Assembly: GCA_016713965.1 (NCBI GenBank)
Contig: JADJOC010000009.1
Coordinates: 186,001-250,000, forward strand
Reading direction: 5' to 3'
DNA length: 64,000 nt
DNA from: Chitinophagaceae bacterium
GTDB taxonomy: Bacteria > Bacteroidota > Bacteroidia > Chitinophagales > Chitinophagaceae
The notes below the pieces were generated by a model. It searched no databases and was not told the origin of the DNA. It was given only the letters and a program-made list of their open reading frames with translations. Position numbers and translations under genes: made by a program. This document shows positions 18,337 to 26,506 of this stretch, piece by piece (positions within the stretch are counted from its first letter, which is position 1; each line of letters starts with the position of its first letter).

Positions 18337-19597
18337 ACACCCTCCTTCTTTCCAACTCTTTTTTTATCAATGCCAGTTCCCTACCTGTTTGCCCTGCTAC
18401 TGAACTGTTTTCTCTTGCCCTTCGCATTAAATAAGGTATTACGTCTTTGATTGGCCCAAAAGGAAGATACTTGCTAACCGGGCAGCCTGCCTTTGCCAGG
18501 TTAAATGTAATATTATCACTCATGCCATACAACTGCGAAAAATGTATGTTAGGGTGAGTTAGTGGCAGACCATTTTGCACCAATAATTCTGTGGCTAACA
18601 GATTGCTGTATTCATTATGCGTAGCCACAATTACAAATAATTTATCAATGTTGGCAACACAAAATGCTATGGCCTCATTGTAATCTTTATCACAGGTATT
18701 TTTATCAGGTTGTATAGGTGAGGAATAATTTAATTCCAAAGCCCGTGCCCTTTCTTTTTCCATATAGGCACCCCTAACCAGTTTTACACCCAAAATAAAA
18801 TTACGTTCCTGTGCAGCACCGAAAGAATCTTTTAAAAACTGTAACCTGTCGTGGCGGTACAATTGGATAGTATTATACACTACTGCTTTGGTTTTATTAA
18901 AGCTGTCCATCATTAAAACAGTCAGTGCATCTACCGGGTCCTGTATCCAGCTTTCTTCGGCATCAACTAAAATACCTACATTTTTTTTTGATGCCACTTC
19001 GCATAATTTCATCATGCGCAGCCTTACTTTATGCCATTCTTCTTTTTCGCCGGCCGGCAAATTATCTATAACATATAAATACCGTTTCATTAAAGTTCCG
19101 TCAGCCTTATTCATCAAATTATCTATCTTTTCTAATAAAGTAAAACGGGCAAACCCGGTTACCTTAATGCTCATAAATGGCACATTGGGTTGCGTGGCAG
19201 CATAATTAATTACTTTTAAAAATTCTTCTGTTGCATGATCAAAACCCGCTTCTCCATCATCGCCACCTTCTACTCCATAATCTAATATTACCTGCACATT
19301 ATATTCAGCTAATTTTTTTGCCACAATTGCAGTTTCATCTAACGTTTCACCACCTACAAATTGCTGGAAAATTGTAGAACGGATAATAGATTTAGTAAAT
19401 GGCAAATGCCACTTTATGGCAAAGGGCGTTAATTTAAGACCCAGGTTAACGAGCCAGGGTTTGCCCATGGATGAAAAAAGGAAATGTGCTTTTTTGAGTG
19501 CTGCATCAGTTTTTGCTGCGAAAGCATAGGCTGTATTTTCAAAAGAGATGGTATTTTTTTCCTGCTTGCCTGGTTCGTCAAGTTGCTTATCATTCAT
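18335..19597 (-). CDS. Proline dehydrogenase
   Basis: 420 residues, a stand-alone FAD-dependent PRODH of the TIM-barrel type that oxidises proline to pyrroline-5-carboxylate. Visible motifs are KVTGFARF (~residue 132), DAEESWIQDPVD, GVKLVRGAYMEKERA, VATHNEYSN, and the C-terminal YLMRRARENSSVAGQTGREL with the substrate-binding Arg residues. Length fits the Bacteroidota form; an N-terminal ~30-residue polar tail precedes the barrel. No P5C dehydrogenase lies nearby. Divergent from the thioesterase gene. Confidence 0.9.
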   Translation of the reverse strand: MNDKQLDEPGKQEKNTISFENTAYAFAAKTDAALKKAHFLFSSMGKPWLVNLGLKLTPFAIKWHLPFTKSIIRSTIFQQFVGGETLDETAIVAKKLAEYNVQVILDYGVEGGDDGEAGFDHATEEFLKVINYAATQPNVPFMSIKVTGFARFTLLEKIDNLMNKADGTLMKRYLYVIDNLPAGEKEEWHKVRLRMMKLCEVASKKNVGILVDAEESWIQDPVDALTVLMMDSFNKTKAVVYNTIQLYRHDRLQFLKDSFGAAQERNFILGVKLVRGAYMEKERARALELNYSSPIQPDKNTCDKDYNEAIAFCVANIDKLFVIVATHNEYSNLLATELLVQNGLPLTHPNIHFSQLYGMSDNITFNLAKAGCPVSKYLPFGPIKDVIPYLMRRARENSSVAGQTGRELALIKKELERRRV

Positions 19598-19683
19598 TTG
19601 TTTAAATTCAAACTGCTTATAAATCTGAAGAATAAATTATTGTATAAAAATAGCAAACCAAAAACAATAAACCATAAACAATA

Positions 19684-19691
19684 TATCTTTG
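19684..19691 (+). promoter_or_regulatory. Candidate -7 box TATCTTTG of the thioesterase gene
   Basis: TAnnTTTG match 11 bp before the chosen ATG at 19703. It supports the short start and argues against a longer frame running back to 19484 over the divergent proline dehydrogenase gene. No good TTG box at the expected distance. Confidence 0.4.
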
Positions 19692-19702
19692 CAAAAAACT
19701 AT

Positions 19703-20224
19703 ATGATGGAAATGGAATCGAAAAAGGCTGCCAATAGCTTTACAATTATGAATGAATTGGTACTTCCTAACGATACTAATATTTTTGGTAATTTAATGGG
19801 TGGCCGCTTAATGTACTGGATGGATATTGCAGCAGGTATGGCAGCAGCAAAGCATTGCAATGCTCCCTGCATGACAGCCAGCGTAGATAATATTTCTTTT
19901 AAAAACCCTATAAAATTGGGTAACATTGTACATATAGAGGCCAAAGTAAGCAGGGCATTTAATACTTCGATGGAAATACACCTTAAAGTATGGGGAGAGG
20001 ATACCTTACATCAGTATCAATACGAAAGTAATGAGGCGTATCTTACTTTTGTAGCGTTAGACCCTAACAGGAAGCCGCGGCCAATTCCGCAGATAGTGCC
20101 GGAAACCGAGGAGGAAAAACGTTTATTTGAAGGCGCATTAAGAAGAAGACAATTACGTTTGGTACTAGGTGGTAAAATGAAAGCTCAGGATGCAGAAGAG
20201 TTAAAGGCGCTTTTTGTAGAGTAG
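19703..20224 (+). CDS. Acyl-CoA thioesterase (hotdog fold)
   Basis: 173 residues from the ATG at 19703 (MMEMESKKAANSF). A single hotdog domain with the YciA/BFIT-type signature NELVLPNDTNIFGNLMGGRLMYWMDIAAGMAA-like stretch (residues ~16-47), including the NxxGxxxGG motif region and catalytic Asp in MYWMD, then SVDNISFKNPIKLG. It should hydrolyse acyl-CoA thioesters in the cytoplasm; chain-length preference is not readable. Start chosen because upstream codons overlap the divergent gene and a -7 box lies between. Confidence 0.88.
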   Translation: MMEMESKKAANSFTIMNELVLPNDTNIFGNLMGGRLMYWMDIAAGMAAAKHCNAPCMTASVDNISFKNPIKLGNIVHIEAKVSRAFNTSMEIHLKVWGEDTLHQYQYESNEAYLTFVALDPNRKPRPIPQIVPETEEEKRLFEGALRRRQLRLVLGGKMKAQDAEELKALFVE

Positions 20225-20263
20225 CGTGGGTGTGATAGAGTATAAATATAAAAATTGAATACA

Positions 20264-21031
20264 TTATACTTTACTTTGCTCCGCATGATGCCTTCCCTTT
20301 AGCATAAATTTTTTGCTCTGTTCAATGGCATCCATTACTACAGCCAAGATATTTTCTGTAGTATCGTTATAATCTATTACCAAAGGCTCTTTAAATGTAA
20401 CAGACAAAACAGAGCCCTTCTTTTTATACCGCAATCCTTTTTTATCAAAAGCACGCCAAAATCCATTAATAATTACCGGAACTACAATTGGCTTATTTAG
20501 CTTTATGATTAAAGCAGTGCCTTTTCTTCCGGGGGCAAAGGGTTTAGTGGTTCCCTGGGGAAAAGTTATTATCCAGTTTTTTTCTAATGCCCTTGTAATT
20601 TTTCTTGTATCCGCAGGATCCAGGCCACGCCTTACCTCCTTACCTTCCGATTTCCAGGTACGCTTAACCGTTAGTGCCCCGCCTAGTGCAAGCAGTTTAC
20701 TGATCCATGTACTTTTCATGGTTTCTTCTGCTGCCACATACTTTACCCGGGTGAAAGGCCACAATAGATAAAAAGGTACGCCTAAACCATTTTTCTTTCT
20801 CCAACTGACCGCACAAAAGATATTCAAGAAAGTAATTACATCTGCAAAATAAGTCTGGTGATTACTTACAAATAAAACGTTTCGCTTAGGTAACTTTTGC
20901 AAATTTTCCATCCCGGTAATCCTCAACTTATTTACAATATTTAACATAGGATAGGAAAATAAACCTACTATAGAATATATAGTTCCTTTAACTAATCTTG
21001 ATTCTTTAAAATAAGTAAGCCACCTTTTCAT
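20264..21031 (-). CDS. 1-acyl-sn-glycerol-3-phosphate acyltransferase-like (PlsC family)
   Basis: 255 residues. PlsC-domain motifs: SNHQTYFADVI (H58, D64: HX5D spacing in place of the common HX4D), KVKYVAAEETM-like segment, FPQGTT in place of FPEGTR, and VPVIINGFWRAF. It probably acylates lysophosphatidate or a related lipid at the inner membrane; a hydrophobic segment lies near residues 17-33. Convergent with the thioesterase and divergent from the HAD hydrolase. Confidence 0.82.
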   Translation of the reverse strand: MKRWLTYFKESRLVKGTIYSIVGLFSYPMLNIVNKLRITGMENLQKLPKRNVLFVSNHQTYFADVITFLNIFCAVSWRKKNGLGVPFYLLWPFTRVKYVAAEETMKSTWISKLLALGGALTVKRTWKSEGKEVRRGLDPADTRKITRALEKNWIITFPQGTTKPFAPGRKGTALIIKLNKPIVVPVIINGFWRAFDKKGLRYKKKGSVLSVTFKEPLVIDYNDTTENILAVVMDAIEQSKKFMLKGRHHAEQSKV

Positions 21032-21120
21032 TAATAATTACTTTTAATTTAACACGCTTATGCAATTTATAAAAACTCTGGTTTAATTTAGCTTTTTATA
21101 ACCTGCACTCATACATATAA

Positions 21121-21779
21121 ATGATGAAATATAATACGGTAATATTTGATATGGATGGTTTATTAATAGATTCTGAGCCGCTTTGGTATGAAGCTGCCAA
21201 TGAAGTATTTGCCCAATATGGAAAACATTTATCTGCTGCAGAATATGCCGATACAACAGGCCTGCGGACTAAAGAATTTGTAGAATGGTGGTTTACGAAA
21301 ATGAGTATACCCCCTGACCATGCCGATGAGGCAAAAAATGATATAATAAAATTAGTAATTAAAAAAGTTAAACAAAAAGCAAAGCCACTACCGGGTTTGC
21401 AGCATATTTTTAATTTTTTTATTACAAAAAAATATAAAATAGGCCTGGCTACTTCATCACCTGTAGACTTAATAAATGAAGTAATAGACTATTTAAAAAT
21501 TAAAAATTATTTACAGGCAATAAGCTCGGCAGAGGATTTGCCTTTCGGCAAGCCACACCCGCAAGTATATCTTAATTGCGCAGATAGCTTAGGAGTATCA
21601 CCTGCCCAATGTATTTGTTTTGAAGATTCATTTAATGGAATGATTGCTGCTAAAGCAGCAAAATGAAATGCGTTGTGGTACCCACAGCCAAAGAATTTCA
21701 ACAATTAAAATGGCACGCTGCAGATTTAAAAATATCTTCTTTACTTAATTTTAACGAACTAGTATTACAAAGTTTATAA
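21121..21779 (+). pseudogene. HAD-superfamily phosphatase (beta-PGM / HxpB-like), C-terminal frameshift
   Basis: HAD motif I FDMDGLLIDSEP (residues 9-20), motif II ATSSP (~107-111), motif III lysine in FGKPHPQVY and motif IV CFEDSFNGMIAAKAA. After AAK the frame breaks at 21658-21661: AAAATG where AAAAATG would continue MKCVVVPTAKEFQQL...LVLQSL to a TAA at 21779, making ~220 residues, normal for the family. All catalytic motifs precede the break, so a shortened 181-residue protein may still fold. Sugar-phosphate phosphatase is the best guess. Confidence 0.8.
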
Positions 21780-21829
21780 TTCTTAAAAAAAATGACACCA
21801 TATTTGGCTATTGTTAAAAAATAACTATT

Positions 21830-22213
21830 CTGAAACTAAAGTAAATATTATTTGCATGTTTAGCAGTTATACTTATTGCATCAGCTTCTTACTCACAAAA
21901 AGATGAGACTTTAAAAGATGCGCTTTCGAATACTACGTGGGTAGGAAAAAGTGGAAATACAGATATTGCTTTTCAATTTGGAGAAGATACTAAAGTAACA
22001 TTCTTAGCCAAAGGCATCAATTCCCTTGAGGAAGATAAATACAGAGGTACATATACTTATTCAGCTACTACTTTGCTAGTTACTGTTGCCTCTGCTGATT
22101 TAACTCAGAAATTTTCATTTGGAGGAGTTTTAAATGCTAATACGATTATCGGTACTTGGGGCCAAGGGGCAAATACTTCAGGTGGAGGTACCTTTAACAT
22201 AACTAAACAATAA
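21830..22213 (+). pseudogene. Small secreted protein relic without start codon
   Basis: A continuous frame from 21845 encodes a hydrophobic leader (ILFACLAVILIASASYSQ) and ~105 mature residues (TTWVGKSGNTDIAFQFG...GGTFNITKQ). No ATG, GTG or TTG opens it. The upstream codons read CTG AAA CTA AAG TAA, which would be MKLKK if CTG were ATG and TAA were AAA, a perfect signal-peptide start. Two substitutions thus seem to have silenced it. A strong hairpin terminator follows at 22231. No known family recognised. Confidence 0.6.
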
Positions 22214-22230
22214 ATAATATCTGTACTTAA

Positions 22231-22267
22231 AATTAATAGCCGCTGATATTATCAGCGGCTATTAATT
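22231..22267. terminator. Strong hairpin after the secreted-protein relic
   Basis: Perfect 17-bp inverted repeat (AATTAATAGCCGCTGAT / ATCAGCGGCTATTAATT) with a 3-base loop. It lies between convergent units and could act in both directions. Confidence 0.7.
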
Positions 22268-22283
22268 TTGATACATAAAATGC

Positions 22284-22311
22284 AAAAAGCCGAGAATTGC
22301 TTCCCGGCTTT
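22284..22311 (-). terminator. Terminator downstream of rplL
   Basis: AAAAGCCGAGAA-ttgc-TTCCCGGCTTTT inverted repeat with flanking A/T runs, 22 bp past the rplL stop. It indicates that the ribosomal unit ends here and is not continued by rpoBC. Confidence 0.75.
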
Positions 22312-22332
22312 TAAAGCTATTTTTTACAAAAA

Positions 22333-22704
22333 TTAAGCTATTTCAACTTCAGCACCAGCTTCTGTTAATTTAGTTTTTAATTCTTCCGCAGTTGCTTTAT
22401 CAACGCCTTCTTTAACTGGTTTTGGAGCACCATCCACTAAATCTTTAGCTTCTTTAAGACCTAAACCTGTTAATTCTTTAACGATTTTAACAACAGCTAA
22501 TTTGTTAGGACCGCCGCTTTTTAAAACAACATTGAAAGATGTTTTTTCCTCAACAGCAGCAGCACCGCCACCGCCGTCACTCATCACTACTGCAGCTGCA
22601 GCTGGCTCAATACCATATTCTGATTTTAAAAATTCTGCTAACTCCTGTACTTCTTTTACTGTTAAGCCTACTAAGCTTTCAGCTAATGTTTTTACGTCTG
22701 CCAT
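22333..22704 (-). CDS. rplL: 50S ribosomal protein L7/L12
   Basis: 123 residues. N-terminal dimerisation helix region (LAESLVGLTVKEVQELAEFLK), Ala/Gly-rich hinge (residues ~35-52) and the C-terminal factor-binding domain (FNVVLKSGGPNKLAVVKIVKE...GLGLKEAKDLVDGAP). It forms the L10-bound stalk that recruits translation GTPases. Last gene of rplK-rplA-rplJ-rplL; a 233-bp gap holding a tandem repeat separates it from rplJ. rpoB is not downstream. Confidence 0.97.
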   Translation of the reverse strand: MADVKTLAESLVGLTVKEVQELAEFLKSEYGIEPAAAAVVMSDGGGGAAAVEEKTSFNVVLKSGGPNKLAVVKIVKELTGLGLKEAKDLVDGAPKPVKEGVDKATAEELKTKLTEAGAEVEIA

Positions 22705-22871
22705 AATGTTTAATTTTTTCCGCCTTCATTGTTATTCACTCCGGCGGAGGGGTTTAAAAAAATTTTTTGTTCCCATTAACCCGGGAGGGGTATATATTAG
22801 ATGTTGAAATGTTAATTTGTTAAATGGTTGATTTGTTAATCAGGATGTACCTTCAATAGTTACATTCTACC

Positions 22872-22927
22872 AACTATCAACTATCAACTATCAACTATCA
22901 ACTATCAACTATCAACTATCAACAATC
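22872..22927. repeat. Heptanucleotide tandem repeat AACTATC
   Basis: Seven perfect head-to-tail AACTATC units (22872-22920) and one variant AACAATC (22921-22927), in the rplJ-rplL gap just past the rplJ stop. Seven-base repeats of this sort slip easily, so copy number may vary between strains. Confidence 0.95.
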
Positions 22928-22937
22928 AATAAATCAA

Positions 22938-23456
22938 CTAAGCTTCAACCGGCGCAGCAGTTTCTGTAACTTCAGGCCTGTTTTGCAATGCACCAATTAC
23001 ACGCTGAATAGGAGATTGTAATAATCCAATCACTTCACCAATTAATTCATTTTTAGTTTTGATTTGTGTAAGCGATTTCAATTGGTTATCACCTACAAAA
23101 ACATCACCATTTATAAATGCAGCTTTAAGTTCAGGTTTTTCACCTTTGCTTTCTTTTCTGAAACTACTTAAAATTAATGCTGGTTCTTTAGGGTTTTCGC
23201 TGAATAATAATGCAGTTACATTATGCAAAGAATCATATACTCCTGCATATTTTTCTGCATCAATACTTTCCAAAGCTTTTTTAATCAAAGTATTTTTAGC
23301 CACTTTCATCTCTACTTTTTTATCAAAGCAATGACGGCGCAGATTAGTTACCTGTGCTACAGAAAGACTTTCTGTATTAGTAATATAAAAATTATTGTAC
23401 TGAGAGAATTTGTCTTTAAGCAATTCTATCACTTCATTTTTTTCTTGTTTTGTCAT
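22938..23456 (-). CDS. rplJ: 50S ribosomal protein L10
   Basis: 172 residues, normal length. N-terminal RNA-binding part (MTKQEKNEVIELLKDKFSQY, NLRRHCFDKKVEMKVAKNTLIKKAL) and a C-terminal helix (TKNELIGEVIGLLQSPIQRVIGALQN) that binds L7/L12 dimers. Upstream, the rplA-rplJ gap holds a CCTCTCC-ttc-GGAGAGG hairpin (23482-23498), where L10 leader structures often lie, but this one looks like a general intergenic palindrome. Confidence 0.96.
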   Translation of the reverse strand: MTKQEKNEVIELLKDKFSQYNNFYITNTESLSVAQVTNLRRHCFDKKVEMKVAKNTLIKKALESIDAEKYAGVYDSLHNVTALLFSENPKEPALILSSFRKESKGEKPELKAAFINGDVFVGDNQLKSLTQIKTKNELIGEVIGLLQSPIQRVIGALQNRPEVTETAAPVEA

Positions 23457-23509
23457 AACAAATATTTTGTGCCTTTCATCACCTCTCCTTCGGAGAGGCC
23501 GGAGAGGTC

Positions 23510-24199
23510 TTAGTTTTGAACAGATTTTGTGTCAATTGCAATGCCCGGGCTCATGGTACTGGCCATGCTTACCCCTTTTAAATAAGTACCTTTTGATGTA
23601 GAAGGCTTTAATTTAATAATTGCATTAATAAGTTCTATGCCATTTTCAGCAATTTTTTCAGGTGTAAAGCTTACCCTTCCGATAGAAGCATGAATAATTC
23701 CTACTTTATCTACTTTAAAAGCAATTTTACCACCTTTCAAATCAGTTATAGCACCTGCAACATCATTGGTAACGGTACCTGTTTTAGAGTTAGGCATTAA
23801 GTTACGTGGACCTAATACTTTACCTAACCTACCAATTTTTGGCATTACAGAAGGAGTGGCTACAATAACATCAATATCTGTCCATCCACCTTCAATTTTC
23901 GTTATATATTCATCTAATCCTACATGATCCGCACCGGCTGCTTTCGCTTCGGCTTCTTTATCAGGCGTACATAATACCAAAACACGTTTGGTTTTTCCTG
24001 TACCATGCGGCAAGGAAACCGTACCACGGATAGCCTGGTCAGCTTTTTTAGGATCTACACCTAATTTAATGTGCAAATCAACTGAACTGTCAAATTTTGT
24101 TGTATTAATTTCTTTTACCAGGGAAGACGCTTCTTTTAAAGAATACGCTTTATTAGCATCAACCTTAGTATTGGCTACTTTTCTTTTTTTCGTAATCAT
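23510..24199 (-). CDS. rplA: 50S ribosomal protein L1
   Basis: 229 residues. Typical L1 signatures are KFDSSVDLHIKLGVDPKKADQ, RGTVSLPHGTGK, and the stretch around MPKIGRLGKVLGPRNLMPN. It binds 23S rRNA at the L1 stalk. Follows rplK by 25 bp in the same transcription unit. Confidence 0.97.
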   Translation of the reverse strand: MITKKRKVANTKVDANKAYSLKEASSLVKEINTTKFDSSVDLHIKLGVDPKKADQAIRGTVSLPHGTGKTKRVLVLCTPDKEAEAKAAGADHVGLDEYITKIEGGWTDIDVIVATPSVMPKIGRLGKVLGPRNLMPNSKTGTVTNDVAGAITDLKGGKIAFKVDKVGIIHASIGRVSFTPEKIAENGIELINAIIKLKPSTSKGTYLKGVSMASTMSPGIAIDTKSVQN

Positions 24200-24224
24200 T
24201 TCTACAATTTTTTAAGGTTGATAA

Positions 24225-24668
24225 TTAATTTTCCCAGGGAGCTTTTCCTTCAACAGTTAAACCCATGCTGCGTGCAGTACCGGCTACCATGTTCATGGCG
24301 CTGTTGAAGGAAAAAGCATTCAGGTCAGCCATTTTATCTTTGGCAATTTCTTCTACCTGTGCCCAGGTAACTTTTCCAACTTTTACACGATTGGGTTCTT
24401 TGCTACCGCTTTGTAATTTTGCAGCATCCATTAACTGAACTGCAGCCGGCGGTGTTTTGATGATAAATTCGAAAGATTTGTCTGCATAAACCGTAATCAA
24501 TACCGGAAGTACTTTACCTGGTTTATCTTGGGTCCTGGCATTAAATTGCTTACAGAACTCCATGATATTCACACCTTTGGAACCTAAAGCAGGTCCGATT
24601 GGCGGTGCTGGATTGGCTTGTCCTCCTTTACACTGGAGCTTAACATAGCCTGTGATCTCTTTTGCCAT
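24225..24668 (-). CDS. rplK: 50S ribosomal protein L11
   Basis: 147 residues. The N-domain begins MAKEITGYVKLQCKGGQANP and the Pro-rich PPIGPALGSKGVNIMEFC follows; the C-domain has PPAAVQLMDAAKLQSGS. First gene of the rplKAJL unit here, with its own promoter (24756-24785). nusG, which normally precedes it, is ~9 kb upstream. Confidence 0.97.
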   Translation of the reverse strand: MAKEITGYVKLQCKGGQANPAPPIGPALGSKGVNIMEFCKQFNARTQDKPGKVLPVLITVYADKSFEFIIKTPPAAVQLMDAAKLQSGSKEPNRVKVGKVTWAQVEEIAKDKMADLNAFSFNSAMNMVAGTARSMGLTVEGKAPWEN

Positions 24669-24755
24669 TGTTTTAATTTTTTGGTGATAGCGTTATAATA
24701 AAATTATCATAACTCCCAAGTCAATATTATTCTATTAAGAACTTTTTTGGGATGG

Positions 24756-24785
24756 CAAAGGTAAGAAAATAAATGTAAATTTCAA
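24756..24785 (-). promoter_or_regulatory. Promoter of rplKAJL (TTG-N19-TACCTTTG)
   Basis: Minus strand: TTG (24785-24783), 19 bases, then TACCTTTG (24763-24756), an exact fit to the Bacteroidota vegetative promoter. The distance to rplK ATG is ~88 bp. It explains how the ribosomal unit is expressed although separated from nusG. Confidence 0.8.
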
Positions 24786-24849
24786 CTTACAGGGCTAAAA
24801 AAATCCCACGATACTCCGTGGAACTGTAATTACTTATAATATCAGCCGA

Positions 24850-25320
24850 TTAAATCACCAAAATACCATCAGCTTTTACCAACACTTCTTTTTTAGGGGC
24901 TGTTATCGCTTCAATTTCTTCTTTGCTTTTACCGGCATCTTCCGCATAATGTTTTAGCATATCTACAGAAGTTTCTTTAATGGCAGCCGTACCATTTACT
25001 ACTATAGTTTTACCATTCATCGCCAAAGGCACAAAAAATGCATGGTTATTCATCCTGATCATAATATTCCCCGTAGCCGTTTTCATTTTTAACCAGCAGC
25101 CTTCTGCTTTGCATACTTCCACTACTTCACCTTTTACTTTTACTGCTGTACTTTCTTTATCTTTTAAGGTAACTGCCAGGTCATCTGCATTTATAGCGCC
25201 CTCTTCAGTAGTTTTTATACCAAAAGTCATTCCTTTATCAGCCGGCCCTTCTGGCGCCTGTGCTAATAATAAAGTTGCAGAAAATAATGCAGGAATTAAA
25301 AATAAAGTAATCTTCTTCAT
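24850..25320 (-). CDS. Secreted DUF4920 protein
   Basis: 156 residues with a signal peptide (MKKITLFLIPALFSATLLLA, cleavage after LLAQ). The core VKGEVVEVCKAEGCWLKM...NNHAFFVPLAMNGKTIVVNG matches DUF4920 proteins, which carry a conserved CxxxGCW pair of cysteines (here C at VEVC and GCW). Probably periplasmic; the Cys pair suggests metal or redox chemistry, but no function is established. It sits in the segment that separates nusG from rplK. Confidence 0.75.
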   Translation of the reverse strand: MKKITLFLIPALFSATLLLAQAPEGPADKGMTFGIKTTEEGAINADDLAVTLKDKESTAVKVKGEVVEVCKAEGCWLKMKTATGNIMIRMNNHAFFVPLAMNGKTIVVNGTAAIKETSVDMLKHYAEDAGKSKEEIEAITAPKKEVLVKADGILVI

Positions 25321-25564
25321 AAATTTTTATTTACAATTTTTAAAGATGCGAAAATAATAAAATTATTTTACACATATTGTTAAAGCCGGTAATACTTTCG
25401 TTTCCGCAATAATCTTCTTTTAATTCTTCGCAACAGCCTTCTCCTTTGAAGAAGGGATGAGGCATTTTATTTGGGGCTGTGAACTTGCAATACTATTTTC
25501 AGCATTGATCCGGCTAAAAAGATTGCATCCATTTTCCTTCTCTGTAGGAGAAGGTGTCCGCCTA

Positions 25565-26460
25565 AGAGACTGTTTAAGAATTTAAGTGTCAAATTGTTTT
25601 AACATTAATCGGATAGCAGAGATTTCAGTAACTGTTTCAGCAGTATTAGAAAGTCTCTCATAACTCTTAGCATTCCTCCTGTTTGTCTCGTTCCATGCAA
25701 AAGTTCTTTCCACCACCCATCTTTTGGGAACTACTTTAAACCCTTTTAATTCAGAACGCTTTACCACCTCCATTTCATATCCCCCAGCACCTGGTTTTTT
25801 TCTGCTGCTTTGCCTGGTAATGGGTAAGCTCCATCAGCAAATATTTTTTTAATCCCATGCCAACGGTTACTAAGTTTTTCTAATACAACTTTTCCCCCTT
25901 TTCTATCGGCCATGCTTGCAGGGTGAACCACTATACAAAGTAACAACCCTGAAGCATCTACTACAATATGCCGTTTTATCCCTTTGATTTTTTACCTCCA
26001 TCATAACCGGTATTGCTGCTCTTGCTTACCAATGTACTTTTAACCGACTGGGCATCCAAGATGCCTACAAAGTTCGGTGCTTTACCTTGTTTCACCCTTA
26101 ACAATTTTACTAAAAGCATCGGACCTTTTCGATAACCCCAGGGTTTTCCACCGGTTACAATAGTAATATACTATCTGCCACTTTGGAAATTCACCAGGAA
26201 GCATACGCCATTGGCAGCCTGTTTTAACCAAATAAAAAATGGCATTCAGAATTTGTCGCAAATCATGCTTACGTTTCCTTTTTATATTCAAAAGCTTTTC
26301 ATAACTTGCCATTGGCTGTCGTTTAAACAGGTAGGGTAGCTTATCATACTAATTGCGTTTGTTGTAATTCTCAATTAGTGATAAATCCTACAATTAACTA
26401 CAGCCTTTTTTTCCACTTTTCCACATAACAATAATTGATGTAAATTCTTAAACAGTCTCT
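25565..26460 (-). mobile_element. IS5-family (IS427-like) element
   Basis: 896 bp with perfect 20-bp terminal inverted repeats (AGAGACTGTTTAAGAATTTA), flanked by TA on both sides (25563-25564, 26461-26462) as expected for TA duplication. The flanks joined give GTCCGCC-TA-GGCGGAC, a palindrome with the insertion at its centre. Confidence 0.88.
25582..26312 (-). pseudogene. IS427-like transposase, fragmented
   Basis: Three blocks in different frames: 26312-26082 (LRQILNAIFYLVKTGCQWRMLP), 25946-25761 (the HPASMADRKGGKVVLEKL and ADGAYPLPGKA Asp region) and 25773-25582 (FKVVPKRWVVERTFAWNETNRRNAKSYERL with the Glu). Order and size fit an IS5-family orfA/orfB transposase of the IS427 group, but more than one break lies between the blocks, so it looks inactive as read. 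Confidence 0.85.
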
Positions 26461-26506
26461 TAGGCGGACGGATGAGGTTTACAAGTCCGGCGCAATAGCC
26501 CGGCAC

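Noticed and set aside
19484..19702. N-terminal extension of the thioesterase
   Set aside because: It overlaps the divergent proline dehydrogenase gene, is rich in Cys/Phe/Leu like an antisense frame, and a -7 box sits just before the shorter start.
22872..22927. Possible CRISPR array
   Set aside because: The unit is 7 bp and contiguous, with no spacers. No cas genes are in the window. The 231-bp repeats at 60448 are likewise coding and without spacers.
23482..23498. Specific L10 leader element between rplA and rplJ
   Set aside because: The CCTCTCC/GGAGAGG hairpin resembles general intergenic palindromes of this genome, and the typical multi-stem L10 leader with kink-turn could not be made out by eye.
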